Part shown: positions 48,401 to 59,967 of the stretch, one piece after another
How the letters are laid out: the number at the start of each line of letters is the position of its first letter
Numbering within the stretch: position 1 is the stretch's first letter
From: Heterodera schachtii
Lineage: Eukaryota > Nematoda > Chromadorea > Rhabditida > Heteroderidae
NCBI GenBank assembly: GCA_023374025.1
Contig: SIJG01000026.1
Span: forward strand, 1,552,926 to 1,616,925
Reading direction: 5' to 3'
DNA length: 64,000 bases
Notes under the pieces: model-generated
What the model was told of the DNA's origin: nothing
Database searches by the model: none
The model's input: only the letters and a program-made list of their open reading frames with translations
Position numbers and translations under genes: made by a program

Positions 48401-51400
48401 GCAAAAACATACGGAAACAAAGAAATTGATAGAACGAACACAGCAAAAAATAAACATTCAATGGTTTGAGCAAGAATAAATTGAAAAAATATTAAAATTT
48501 ATTGAAAATAATGTCCGATACTTAATGATAAAATCATAAATACAATAAAAGACAGACACCTTATTGATAATAAATAAAACTCCTATTTGCAAAAATTGGA
48601 AATTATTTGGCATTGAGTAGTGCCACCAGAAATGTGAGTGTTTTTCCAAGATTTTGGTAAATTCACAGGTGTATACTTTGTGAAGTCAAAGTGATAATAA
48701 CGTAATGAATTGGTCAAAAGTTGGGGCTAATATAAAAGAATAAGCTGACAAAGTTTTATTAAAATTGCTTTATTATTTGGGTTTTTATTAATTTTTAAAT
48801 GATTTTTTGATTAATATGACGGAACTTATTCCCCACCCTAATATATGGTAAATTTTTAAAAGCGTCTATTCTATTGTCTAAAAAAACAAATTCGGTGCGA
48901 AGCGAAAAACTTAATTACAATATGAAGCAAAGTTTTAGCGAAAATTGTTAAATTTAAAATAAAAAACCAATTAAAAAAGAATAAAAATTGATAATTTTAT
49001 TCATTTTTAATAAAAAATGAACAGCCAAAACGGCAGCAAAAGTTTTTTCTAGATCATTGTTCACCGATGGTTGTCCGGGTCCCATAAATAGGTACATTTA
49101 CAGAAAAAATTGAAGAATAATAAATTAATTTTTTTGAATTAATCAGACTATTTTGACTCGTAAGGTTTGTTTATATTCATTCTAAAATGGTTAGTGATGT
49201 GCTCTTGGTAGTTCTTTTTTAATACATATTTAAAGTTTAAATAATGTAATGATTATAGAAAAAAAGAATATGAAATCCAGTTAAAAAATATACTAAATTT
49301 ATTTTTGCCAACTGATAAAATAATCATGAACAAAGAAAAAAACCTTAAAAATATATATTTTATTTGAAATTAAATTAAAATGAATACAGACATTAAATAT
49401 AAAACATTTATTATGTAAAATACATAAAAACCTAAAAATAAAATAATCAATCTATGGAGCCAAATAAAATGATTTAAATGTAATAAAACAAATCGAAAAA
49501 ATTATGGCTGATTAATTTATTGAAATAAATAAGCAAATGTGCTGTTGAGCACCGGTTCATTTCTGAAATGTGAACTGTCGCCGGACAATTCTGGGGGGTT
49601 GGATGCCAACAAGAAATAAAAACCAACACTTAAGCCTGTTTTAAATAATGTTGTCTCAACAAATAATGAAAATTTGAAGAATACTAAAGAATCTTATTAT
49701 GGATTAAATTATGCCATCGAAAGAATTTAAATTTTGCAAAATAAAAACATAATAATAACAATAATGATAATATTAATAAATTTATAATTTTATAATTTTT
49801 TTTACCAAGAAATTTAATTATTTTTAATAAGAAAAATAAAAAAATTTTACAAGAAAATAATTACTTGAAATAATAAATTAAAAATCCACGAAAATATATA
49901 AAGTTTATAAATGGGATGGCAATTATCAATATATCGGTTAAAAAATTATTATAACAAGTTTCTACGTATTATTTCTCTAGAACTATGCAAAAAAAATTTT
50001 AAATAAATTAAATAAATATAAAAAATATATTGCAAAAGAACAAATTTGAAATTTCTGGGTCACCAATAAAAAATAAAATTTAATAGAAGTGCAATAAAAA
50101 AAATAAAAATAAATTTTTAGGAAATCAGGTTAAATATTTGAAAAAAATGCATTCAGATATAAGACTAAGATAAAAAATAAATAAATAATACAAATACATA
50201 ATTAAATTATCAGCAACAAAAATTAATATATCTGTTGAAAGAAAATTCAATCAAATTTAAACTTTTATCTTATGAAGCTTGTGAAGGAAATTTTTGACGG
50301 AATAATAAATTTTAAGATAAAAAAATAAAAATGATTGAAAAAATGATATAAAAATTAATAACTTAATAGATGCAAAGAAACATCTTTTATCTTCTAATGA
50401 AATATAAATATAAATAATTAATTAAATTTTTAATATAAATTATATTTTATTTCTTTCTCTATGAAAAATTGTCTAAGTTATTAAGAATAATAAGTGAAAA
50501 TTAAGACAAAAAAAATCGTGACCTTCATGAACATGAAGTTAAGAAAAACTAAACATATTATTTAATATTTATAATCTAAGTATATTATAATTAATTATAT
50601 TTAGTGAAATAAAAAATATTATCGGCAAAACAAATATACTGAAAAGGTGCTATTTTCAAACTTTGGTGATTCATGAAGTAGTGAAAGTCTAAAAAATAAA
50701 TAAAATTCTAATAGAAGGAAATACAATAAAAATTTATTTACGTTACATTTGGCAATTCAACTTGAACTCTTTGTTGATATAACAAAATAAATGTCTTTAA
50801 AAAATACCTTGAAATTGTTTGCGACAGAAACATATTATAATTTTGTAACCCATGTTTTAAAATGAAATCAAATTATTACAACTAATTTGAGCATTGACTT
50901 CTTAGACTTCAGAATTAATTTTGATTCCAAAACAGAGACATTCCGGGAAGGGATTATCAGAGTTCGGATTATGCCATTCCCGATTCTCTTAACTTTTTCG
51001 CAATTGGTCATTTATTAATTTTTTAAATAACATAAACAGAAATAACATTTCAGAATAGAATATTGATAAAACACGAAGACAAAAAAATCAAGTTTAATTA
51101 TATGTAAAACATCGTTTAAAAAAAAGTTAAAGTAACTATGTAATATAGAATAATATTAAATAATTACGCAAACAAACAAATTATTGAAATTATTTAAAAT
51201 TATAAATAAAATATTTTTTTCGGGAAAAATATTTGATCTGCATTTTGTATAAATTAAGAAATGTATAAATTAAATTCCCAATGACATTTGAATGTCGAGA
51301 AGAAAAATCCTAACGACAAATAAATAATCGCAAAAAAATTATAAATTAGTTAAAAAGCAAAAATAAATTTTTAATTTCGTAACTTCAATTGATAAACCTA

Positions 51401-52679
51401 AAATAAGCCAACGTATTAAGCTAAGAATCCAAATAAAGCATGTGTGATACGTAACAATAGGATGGAAAAAATTTTTTATTTCCAATAAAACTGCAAAATT
51501 AATTAAGTAGATAGAATTAATCAAATTCAACATAAGACATTGATCGAAAAATTACAATAATTTAATTTTAAATTTTTAATGTTTATATGTTTAACATATA
51601 GAGCAAGCCAAAGAATATATTTTCAGCGAAAGGGTCCAATAATGTCAAACATCAACCTTGAGTGAACAAGAAACGTAATTATACCGTACATTCAGCTTTT
51701 TAACTTTTACAATAACACAATTAAAGATAATAAAACCCATTAATTTAAACATATTCCCGAAAAATTGTAAGCATTAAATAACATGTTTATATTAAATAAA
51801 TGAAAGAAAACGGCAAAGTAATAAATGCATCAGAAATATATTACTTTACCATTATAAAAATGAAATCCAAGACCGCATTGACCTTTGATTTTTACAAATC
51901 TGACCCTTTTTAAACCGAATTTTGTTCTATTGAATTAAATAAAAAAGGTAATCAGATTGAATTTTTTTCTAAAAAATATTGCCTATAAAATATAGAATTT
52001 ATATATTTTATTTAAATAGAGAATTTCCATCAGATATAAAATAAAATTATTTGAAAAGTAAAATTAAGCCAAAATTTTTCATATGTTTAGATTAAAAAAA
52101 TACATACATATTATTTTTTCTGTGTGATATATTTAATTATAAAGAGATGAAAAAGAAAAACACGAATAACAACTTAGAAAAAAACTAACAAATTAATAAA
52201 GAAAGAACATTCTTTCTTATTGAAGAAAAGTTCTTGGAAAAGTTTATAATCTTTAAATGATTCAATGCAATAATAAAATCAAATTAAAACTTTTAATAAT
52301 ATCTTTAATAAATAATATAAACACACAGAAAAAACATAATTATGCTTGCCTTCCATTATGATCGAATTTTTGTGAGGAAATAAATCCAAATACGTTAATT
52401 ATTCTATAGAAGCCTAAACCTACAATTAATATAATAAGTGCAATAAAAGCAAAATTCATATTGATTCTAAATAAAAATTGATTATGCCTTCCAAAATGTA
52501 AATAATAAAATGCCACTGATGAATAGAAAGCAACATTCTATACTAAACACTCTGCTTGGGTTTATAAAATTGAATATAAATTTTTTCTTTAAATTTTTTC
52601 TTTAATACTAACAGAATTTTAAAGTCTATGGCTTTTAACCCTAATACTGTTAGCCCTAAGTAAGACATATAAAAAATGA
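45441..52679. other. Gene-free A-rich DNA
   Basis: Over 7 kb in which the plus strand is rich in A. Open frames (for example 47141-47449 minus, 102 codons) are Phe/Ile/Asn/Lys-rich and without motifs. Small GC-richer patches near 49020-49090, 49540-49600 and 50930-51000 do not form exons that I can support. Confidence 0.5.
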
Positions 52680-52711
52680 AATAAAATAATAATAATAAAA
52701 ATTATTTTACT

Positions 52712-53315
52712 TCGGGACCGTGAACCGGGACCAAGGGAGAATTTTAAAAATTAAAAAATTTAAAATAATCAAGTTTTAATTTATTTCTAGTGAAAATATT
52801 ACAAAATTTAATTTTAATTTGGTTTTTATTTAATAAAATCCAAAAGTTAAAACGAAATTAAATTAATGAAAATTTTCAAACCAAATTTTCTTCATTCAAT
52901 TCAAACAATTAATCATTTTTTGACTCAAATGACTGAATATTATTATAAATTAATATTTGCTTTTCACATCATTTTTTCGGCGCGCTTTTTCCAAAAAAAC
53001 TTTTGGGAAAAGGGGGGTCCAGCGATGCCGACAGGCGCCGCCGGTGTAAATTTTGAAAATTTGAGTGAAACTTGTTAACAGATTTTCAACAAAAAAGCTA
53101 GTTTTGGAGATTAATAGGCTCAACAATTTGTACGGATTTTTATTATTTCATCACTAATTTTTCACTCAGACGCCCATTCTTACCAGTGCTTGTTTTCCCC
53201 GGTTCCAGCTTGCCCTACTGGGACCGGAACCTGAGCTTTTTAGAATCCGGGACCGGGAACCGTGACCACGGATGACCGGGAATTCCCGGCCTGGTCCCGG
53301 TTCCGCTTTACTCTA
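52712..53315 (+). mobile_element. Hairpin-core element e/f with CCGGGACC arrays
   Basis: The left part (52715-52745) carries GGGACCGTGAACCGGGACC, then an AT interior homologous to the 45.1-kb element, a GGCGCGC and TTTTGGGAAAA block, the hairpin core at 53022-53044 (GCGATGCC, GACA, GGCGCCGCCGG) and GTTAACAGATTTTCAAC. It ends in a GGGACCGGGAACC-rich array closing with CGCTTTACTCTA at 53315. A second start-like CAGTGCTTG occurs at 53184. It is probably a non-autonomous hAT-like element about 0.6 kb long with an eroded left end. Confidence 0.5.
53022..53044 (-). repeat. GC hairpin core
   Basis: GCGATGCC, loop GACA, GGCGCCGCCGG; inverse orientation relative to the 42.6-kb cores. Confidence 0.7.
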
Positions 53316-54330
53316 ATTCAACGGCAAAACATTTTAAAATATAGCTCAATAATATCTATTATGCTAACAAAAAGAGTAATTATATTAAGATTAAATTAAA
53401 AAAATTGATCAAAGAATAAATTTATACCAGTAGGAAAATTGTTATGAGAAATGAACACTTACATTATAATCTTTGCATAAAATATATAATTAAAATATTA
53501 ATTTGTAATTACATCGAGCTCGATTTACCAAAAAACATCTATGAAAAAAATTGAAAATACAAAAGCATTATAATCAACATAAAAAGAAGCTAACTCCTAC
53601 AGAAATTAATTTTTAAGTGAATAAAGGTAAAATAGTTTAGGTTAATTCAAATTTTAAAAAATCGGGCTAACAAATAAGTTAAATTAAGATTTGAAAAAAT
53701 TTAAAAAAAGAAAAAAGTATATTAATTTTTATTATCAGATTCAAAAATAAAATAAAAAATCAACCCAATTCTTTTATTTAATATGAGAAGAAAAAATTTT
53801 AAATTAGATAAATCGAAAACATATTTATTTTTTAAACTAAGAGCTGTAAATAAAACTAAGAATATCAAACTACAAAATTAACAATTCAATTTCAGAAAAA
53901 TTAGATTATGCAAGAGGTAGGCAGTCAGTATTTTGTGGTCTAAAAATGAATAAAACTTTAAAATATTTAATTTAATATGTTCTTAAAAAAAGGCATTTAT
54001 GCATGGTTCAGGTAGAAAATTAAAATTAAACAAGGATATCAAGCCAAATCATAAAATTTTAAGTTTCAATTAAGAAAAAAATTGCTTTAAATTGTTTGAG
54101 TATTCAACAATATAAATGTCTATAATTTTAAATTATCTTTAAAAACACAAAAAAGAAGTGTAAATATGATGAAAGAGATGAATTAAATTATTTTTTTTTA
54201 GTAAATTAAAATAATTGATTTATTGAATTCAAAATTTTGTGACCTTTATTAATTTTATGGCATTATTATACAACTTAAAATGTAATAATTTTTTAAATAT
54301 TAAAGAGATGGAACACTTCATTGCTGATAA

Positions 54331-54695
54331 ATTCATTTTAAATAGTAGTTTAATTTATCTATAAAATTTTGTTTAAGTTTTAAATTAACAATAATTATTT
54401 TAACATTTTTATTTTCCATAATATTTTCATTTTCATTTGTATTTATGGTTATTTAATGTAGTCATTTAGTTTATAATATTTTGTTTTAAAATTAGATATT
54501 CTTGTTAAGGTCAACTTGTACCTCAAATGTACTATATTTTCTTATTGTCAGTTAATTCAATTAAATTTACCAGAGATTTTTATTCTCTATGAAATGAACT
54601 TAATTTATCATTAGGTTAAAAAAATTTATAAAAATACAATTTTTTGTTTTTATTTTATTTGTTGAATAGAATTACATTATTTATTATAATAATAA
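54331..54695. other. No feature seen
   Basis: Short AT-rich spacer between the first duplication copy and the CT minisatellite. Confidence 0.45.
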
Positions 54696-54985
54696 ACTCT
54701 CTCTCTCTCTTTGTCTATCTCCTCTTTCTCTCTCCCTCACTCCTTTTCTCTCTCTCTCTTTGTCTATCTCCTCTTTCTCTCTCCCTCACTCCTTTTCTCT
54801 CTCTCTCTTTGTCAATTTCCTGTTTCTCTCTCTCTCTTTGTCTATCTCCTCTTTCTCTCTCCCTCACTCTTTTCTCTCTCTCTCTCTTTGTCTATCTCCT
54901 CTTTGTCTCTCTCTCTTTGTCTTTCTCTTCTTTCTCTCTCCCTCACTCCTTTTTTCTCTCTTTCTCTCTCTCTTTGTATATCACC
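54696..54985. repeat. CT-rich minisatellite, locus 2
   Basis: Five to six imperfect units of about 48-50 bases with TTTGTCTATCTCCTC and CTCTCCCTCACTC, the same unit as at 44381-44580. It sits exactly at the junction with the second duplication copy. Confidence 0.88.
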
Positions 54986-55371
54986 TAAAAAATGAAATAA
55001 AATAATAATAATAAAAATTATTTATTTTTTGTGAAAATATTACAAAATTTAATTTTAATTTGGCTTTTATTTAATAAAATCCAAAAGTTAAAGCGAAATT
55101 AAATTAATGAAAATTTTTAAATCAAATTTTCTTCAATCAATTGAAGCAATTAATCATTTTTGACTCAAATGACTGAATATTATTATAAATTAATATTTGC
55201 TTTTCACATCACTTTTTCGGCGCGCTTTTTCCAAAAAACTTTTGGGAAAAAGGGGGTCCAGCGATGCCGACAGGCGCCGCCGGTGGAAATTTGAAAATTT
55301 GAGTGAGATTTGTTAACAGATTTTCAACAAAAAGTTTTAAAGTGAATAAACGTAAAATAGTTTAGGTTAAT

Positions 55372-55643
55372 AAATTTATAATTATCAAATACTATGAATT
55401 TTAATCATATGCATGTATATTTTATATAAATTGAAAATGCATTTGCATTAATTATTATTTGTAATTTTATAATTAAAACGTTTTTTATTTCATCGTTCAA
55501 GCGAAGTTCGAACTGGTATAGGACCAGATATCAGGATTTTGAACGTAAAATTTAACAGTAAAATATATTGTCATGGCCAAGTAACACCGAAGTTAGTTAA
55601 TTTCGGATGAAAGACCAGAGATCTTAAGATTGTGTTACCTTGT
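55372..55643. mobile_element. Insert of about 270 bp in duplication copy 2
   Basis: Present only in copy 2, between GTTTAGGTTAAT and TCAAATTTTAAAAAATC. It contains AAGTTCGAACTGG, similar to a polymerase III B box (GGTTCGAnTCC), and a 5S-like tail. A SINE-like retroposon is possible. Confidence 0.4.
55573..55641 (+). ncRNA. Possible 5S rRNA-like pseudogene or 5S-derived SINE part
   Basis: TGGCCAAGTAA, AGTTAGTTAATTTCGGATG and AAAGACC occur in the order and approximate spacing of TGGCAAGTTAA, AGTTAGTACTTGGATG and GGGAGACC in 5S rRNA, and the end (TGTGTTACCTT) resembles the 5S 3' end. A 5' half is not recognisable and about 15 bases in the middle are missing. GTAACAC and GTGTTAC at the two ends could also form a 7-bp stem. 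The resemblance is by eye. Confidence 0.25.
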
Positions 55644-56450
55644 TTCAAATTTTAAAAAATCAGGCTAACAAATAAGTCTTAAATAAGAGTAAAAAAATTA
55701 AAATGAAAAAAGGAAAAAAGTATATTAATTTTTATTAATCAGATTAAAAAATAAAATAAAAAATCAACCCAATTCTATTATTTAATAAGAAAAGAAAAAA
55801 TTTTAGAATTAGATGTTATAAATCGGAAACTTATTTATTTTTTAAACTAAGAGCTGTAAATAAAACTAATACAAAATTAACAATTCAATCTAACAAAAGA
55901 AATATTTATATAATTTAAAAAAATCTTTGCTACAAAAATAAAAGAAAATGAAAAACAAAATAAAAAACAAAAGTTAATTTTATTGGTCTGAGAGAGATCA
56001 ATTATCAGAAAATTTGCAAGAGGTAGGCAGCCAGTATTTTGTGGTCTAAAACTAAATAAAATTTTCAGATATTTAATTTAATATATTCTTAAATAAGAGG
56101 CATTTATGCATAGTTCAGGTAGAAAATTTAAAAAAAAATAAGAATATCAAGCTAAAACATAAAATTTTAAGTTTCAATTAAGAAGATTTTCAAAATTGCT
56201 TTAAATTGTTTGAGTATTCGACGATATAAATAATTTTAATTTTAATTTATCTTTAAAAACACAAAAAAAAAGTGTAAATATGATGAAAGAGATGAATTAA
56301 ATAAATTTTTTTAGTAAATTAAAATAATTGATTTATTGAATTCAAAATTTTAGTGACCTTTATTAAATTTTCTTATGGCATTATTATACAACTTAAAATG
56401 TAATAATTTTTTTTAAATATTATAGAGATGGAACACTTCATTGCTGATAT

Positions 56451-58495
56451 CCGTACGATGGACGAGGCTTTGACATGATACATACTGAGCTGGCGGTCTA
56501 TTATGTTTAAAATTTCAAAATTAAAATAAATAATTAAACCTTTAAAAAGTGAACAAAATAAAAATTATAATGAGGTTGAAAACCAGAAAATATAATAAAT
56601 ATTTGTAGACTGACTTTTTAAAATGAATTTTTTATTCGGAAAAGCCGAACACTTAAATATGAAAAAATTCAGAATATAGACTTACAAATAATTCATGATA
56701 GAAATGATTATAAAAGGAATAAGGTAAAGCCTATTTTTATCTTCATTATATTCTCTCGGTCCCTAAATGAACATCAAGGAGACCTTTAGGCCGGAATCGG
56801 CACGCTTATTCAATCGCAAATTTCGAAATGTCTGAAAATTGTCCTTGCTCTGCTTTTCAACAAAGAAATAAATGACAAAAAAGATAATGAGCATAAAATT
56901 AAAAGTTTTAAAAAATTAAAAGCAGCACATAATTTTGACATGATATTTTTATCATTTAAATTAAATAATAATTTTCGTACGATAATATATCGCATGAAAT
57001 TGCATCAAAAAAATCTAAAAATATTTTATATTATATTTAATTTTAAATTAATTAGTTTTAAAAATTTTCACCATTGCAACCAAACAAATAAAAATAAATC
57101 TTATAAATCAGTAATTTAAGAAAAAAAGTAAAGTTGGTTCAATCTGAATCAATTAGTACAATTTATAAAAAAATTAAAGGAATAAGAAATTTAAAATAAA
57201 ATTTTGACATAAAATTTCGATTTAGCTTTGTTTCTAAAACAATCAATTACAATTTCGTTATAAGTATTTTAAAGAAATGAAAATTATAAAAAAAAATTTC
57301 CCAAAAAAACTCCTTTTCCCTAAAGCCTATCTATTTTGGCAGTTTTTGGAGCCTAAAAATGTAATCCCTACTAATTATATACATTGTTGCTGAATTTTAA
57401 CCCTGCTCTATTTAAATGAATAATTTGACTTCCGACGAAAAAGTTCAAAAATCAAACTTGATTTATGTACTTGATTTTTAATCCAATTATTAAATATGTA
57501 TAAAGCCAAGAAATCTTTAGAAAAATTAAAATCACAGTTATATTTAAAAAGTTAATTCTGTAAATTTTTTTGCTAATTTTCAAATAAAATAAAAAAAAGA
57601 AAATGTTATGTAATCTTTCATGTTGATATCTTTACCCTACGAAAAATCTAATAATTAAATTAAAAATCAAGCATAAGTCAAGTTCTTGATTTTTGCGCTT
57701 TTTCGTCAATCGACTAAATTCAATTTGATTTTAATTTTCAATAAATACGATTATGTTTTTTAATTTTGTATTCTTTTCTTTCGAAAATTTACATTTCATA
57801 ATTAAAAAATTAATTGAAATTATATCATCAATTTTGTAAAAATTCAGAATTGACTTTAAAAACTTTAAAACAATGAATAAGAAGCTTTTTTATACAGTTG
57901 CAAAAAATTCCGATTTCAAAAATTTATGTGTGCAATTTAGTAAAATATGCATTTATTCTTGAAAACCCCCAAAATATGCTTTTATATGCACTAAAACCTT
58001 CACCAAAACAAAAAATTTTAAGTAGATTCTCAACTTTACTTAAGCATTATTTAGACAAACAAAGACACTATCTAAATATTTTAAAATTAAATAATATATG
58101 TTATTGTAAAAATAATTTCAAATAAATTAACATTTATAACAAATTTAAAAATCTCATAATTTTTGACTTAATTTTTTTTTATTCTAATTGAAAAGCGGTT
58201 ACTTTTATGGATCGTTGTTAAATTATAAAATTTTTAATTTGATAATTTTCTTTAAAATATCGGTAGAAATCAATACAAATATAGAAAAACAATTCAATTG
58301 TTGTCGACACAAAAATTTTTTATGAAAAGATGTAGAAAATTAATAAAAAAGTTTGTAAATCGATGATTAAATCACTATTTTTATAATAAAGATCCTCAAA
58401 AATTAAAAAACAGCAAAAAATTATTTAACATTAAATTCTTTTTAACAATTTTACGCTAAATTTTATTAGCTTTTTAACAAGTGGCTGAAATAAAC
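56451..58495. other. Gene-free A-rich DNA
   Basis: No exon recognised. The 75-codon frame at 57898-58125 (plus) is Lys/Leu/Asn-rich and has no motif. Confidence 0.5.
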
Positions 58496-58826
58496 GAACA
58501 ACGTCCCCTCACCCACTTCGACTGGCCGACTGGCCCTGCATCCACTTTATCGGCGGGGTCGTCAGCACATTAAAAAAGAAAGAAATAAACCTTAATAGAA
58601 ATTAAGAAATAAAAATAAAACATTAAATTTCAAAAAAGACATCATTGTTTTATATAAAAAACAATTTAGGAAAATAAAATTATGAATTAAAAAAGTATAT
58701 ATTCAAATAAAAGTCATAACTTAAACAAAAAAGCAACTAAAAATAAATAAAGCAAAAAAAAAGTTTAAAAAGGTTAATAATCCAATTTATATTTTTATAA
58801 ATGGCAAATTTAATTAAAATCCTCTA

Positions 58827-58965
58827 CGTTACGACAAAAAATATATCGTTTGTTTTCCAAATATATCGTTTTGCCATTTATCGTTTGTCTCCGTCCGAAT
58901 TCTCGTTCAATCAGAATTACCAAATTTTGTAGAGTAATTTGTCGTTTGTTCTCAATTTTGAAGGA
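58827..58965. repeat. TCGTTTGT mini-array
   Basis: TCGTTTGT or ATATCGTTTTG recurs about five times. TAGAGTAATTTGTCGTTTG at 58930 looks like another YAGNG element start. It interrupts the Ty3/gypsy relic. Confidence 0.4.
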
Positions 58966-59146
58966 AGTAAAAAATAAACAATGTTTGTCAAACTTTTGGG
59001 CAAATTTTGGATGAACTAAAAAAACTGTGCGGCCAACAAAGAGTAATCAATGAGCTTGTGAGTTGTTAAAAATTGCATATGTTGACTAAGACATTTATTG
59101 TTTTTCATCCAAAAATTGTTGTCAATTCTTTCCGAACTGCTAATAA

Positions 59147-59293
59147 ATGACTGCCCGTGGCCCTGATTTGGCAAAAAAGGAGGCTGTCATGAAAAAATAT
59201 GACACTACAGATGATGCCGAGATCGAAGAACTGCTGACGGGTCCAACGAAAGCTCATCCAATCCTCACTTTATGGCATTTCAACTTCTGTTGA
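59147..59293 (+). pseudogene. 48-codon frame inside the Ty3/gypsy relic
   Basis: Starts MTARGPDLAKKEAV and contains DTTDDAEIEELLTGP; coding-like in composition. It lies between integrase-like fragments, so it may be a rearranged Gag or Pol piece. I do not recognise it. Confidence 0.35.
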
Positions 59294-59381
59294 GAAGACA
59301 ACTGATGAAATGAATATGAATTTTAATATAACACCCAAATGGGTTGAATTTACAAAAACTGACCGCAATTCTGATCTTTAG

Positions 59382-59757
59382 CCGATCGAACGTGAACAGG
59401 CAATGGAAAAGAAGTTCAATCGCCGATTTGGCACGCGTCCACAAATATTCGCATCAAATGTATCATGCTAATCAGCTGATGTTCCGAAAGGCGACCCAAT
59501 CGTCGAGTACACATTAAACAATGAATGAGGAATTAAATTGTCAATTCAAATGGCACCAATGGCAAATGGACACCAAAATGGGCAGGTCCTAATGAATAGG
59601 CCTGAACCGGTCAATGATGAAGTAGAGGAACCGCCGATCACTCCGATTATAGATGAACACCAGGACGTCATTCAAGCCATTCGATCGCCAACTCCTGCTG
59701 TTCGATCGCCGACGCCACAACCGCTACCCTGATCGTCGACAGCGACCATTTGTGTGA
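59382..59757 (+). pseudogene. pol: Broken integrase C-terminus and Pol tail
   Basis: AMEKKFNRRFGTR (59382 onward, directly after an in-frame TAG) matches MERQFNKKFGTK of the intact element. About 35 residues are then missing, and HANQL with a following RK (59464 onward, shifted frame) matches HANQLRHRK. A Pro/Glu-rich segment with SPTP repeats follows (59538-59732), and finally RYPDRRQRPFV (59722-59754, another frame) before TGA, matching the Arg-rich end of Pol. At least two frame changes and one internal stop are present. Confidence 0.75.
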
Positions 59758-59789
59758 TACTCGCCCCGTTAGATCATTTAAAAGGGGGG

Positions 59790-59967
59790 TGTTCGGGTGG
59801 TTAACCCCGAGAGATGAAAGAACACATTTGCATTATTTTCCCTTTTGCATTTGTCTTTTTCTTTTCCTCTCCATTTTCCCCACTCTCTATTTTTGTGTTT
59901 ATTTAAATTGTTTTATTTATTTGTTCTTTAAATAAAAATTTTATTGTGTCGGTACAAAGACCGAACA
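59790..59967 (+). repeat. 3' LTR of the decayed Ty3/gypsy element (178 bp)
   Basis: Begins TGTTCGG and ends CCGAACA, a perfect 7-bp inverted terminal repeat. It is preceded by the purine tract AAAAGGGGGG and has AATAAA near 59928-59933. Confidence 0.8.

Larger units (their letters stand above)
52680..54330 (+). repeat. Tandem duplication, copy 1 (about 1.65 kb)
   Basis: Aligns with 54986-56450. Shared landmarks are AATGAAATAAAATAATAATA, the hairpin core, GGTAAAATAGTTTAGGTTAA, GAGCTGTAAATAAAACTAA, CAAGAGGTAGGCAG and GATGGAACACTTCATTGCTG. Copy 1 has about 525 bases (53085-53610) absent from copy 2; copy 2 has about 270 bases (55372-55643) absent from copy 1. Confidence 0.85.
54986..56450 (+). 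repeat. Tandem duplication, copy 2 (about 1.46 kb)
   Basis: Counterpart of 52680-54330, beginning at AAAATGAAATAAAATAATAA and ending at ACACTTCATTGCTGATA. The left CCGGGACC array is missing here. The hairpin core is at 55261-55283. Confidence 0.85.
58496..59967 (+). mobile_element. Decayed Ty3/gypsy element with 3' LTR
   Basis: Fragments in order: near 58496-58565 an integrase-core-like patch (HFDWPTGP and, one frame over, IHFIGG, comparable to WPKPTGPWQRIHIDFAGP in the intact element); an unrelated A-rich stretch; a 48-codon frame; the integrase C-terminus at 59382-59510; a Pro-rich Pol tail; and the stop at 59755-59757. A purine tract and a 178-bp LTR follow. Stops, frameshifts and large deletions make it inactive. 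The LTR and tail differ from the element at 32.4-37.5 kb, so it is another family. No 5' LTR was seen. Confidence 0.75.

Noticed and set aside
50880..51020. GC-richer patch with an open frame of about 45 codons
   Set aside because: No recognisable protein and no convincing splice sites on either side.
57898..58125. 75-codon plus-strand frame
   Set aside because: Composition expected from AT-rich DNA, with no motif and no splice or promoter context.
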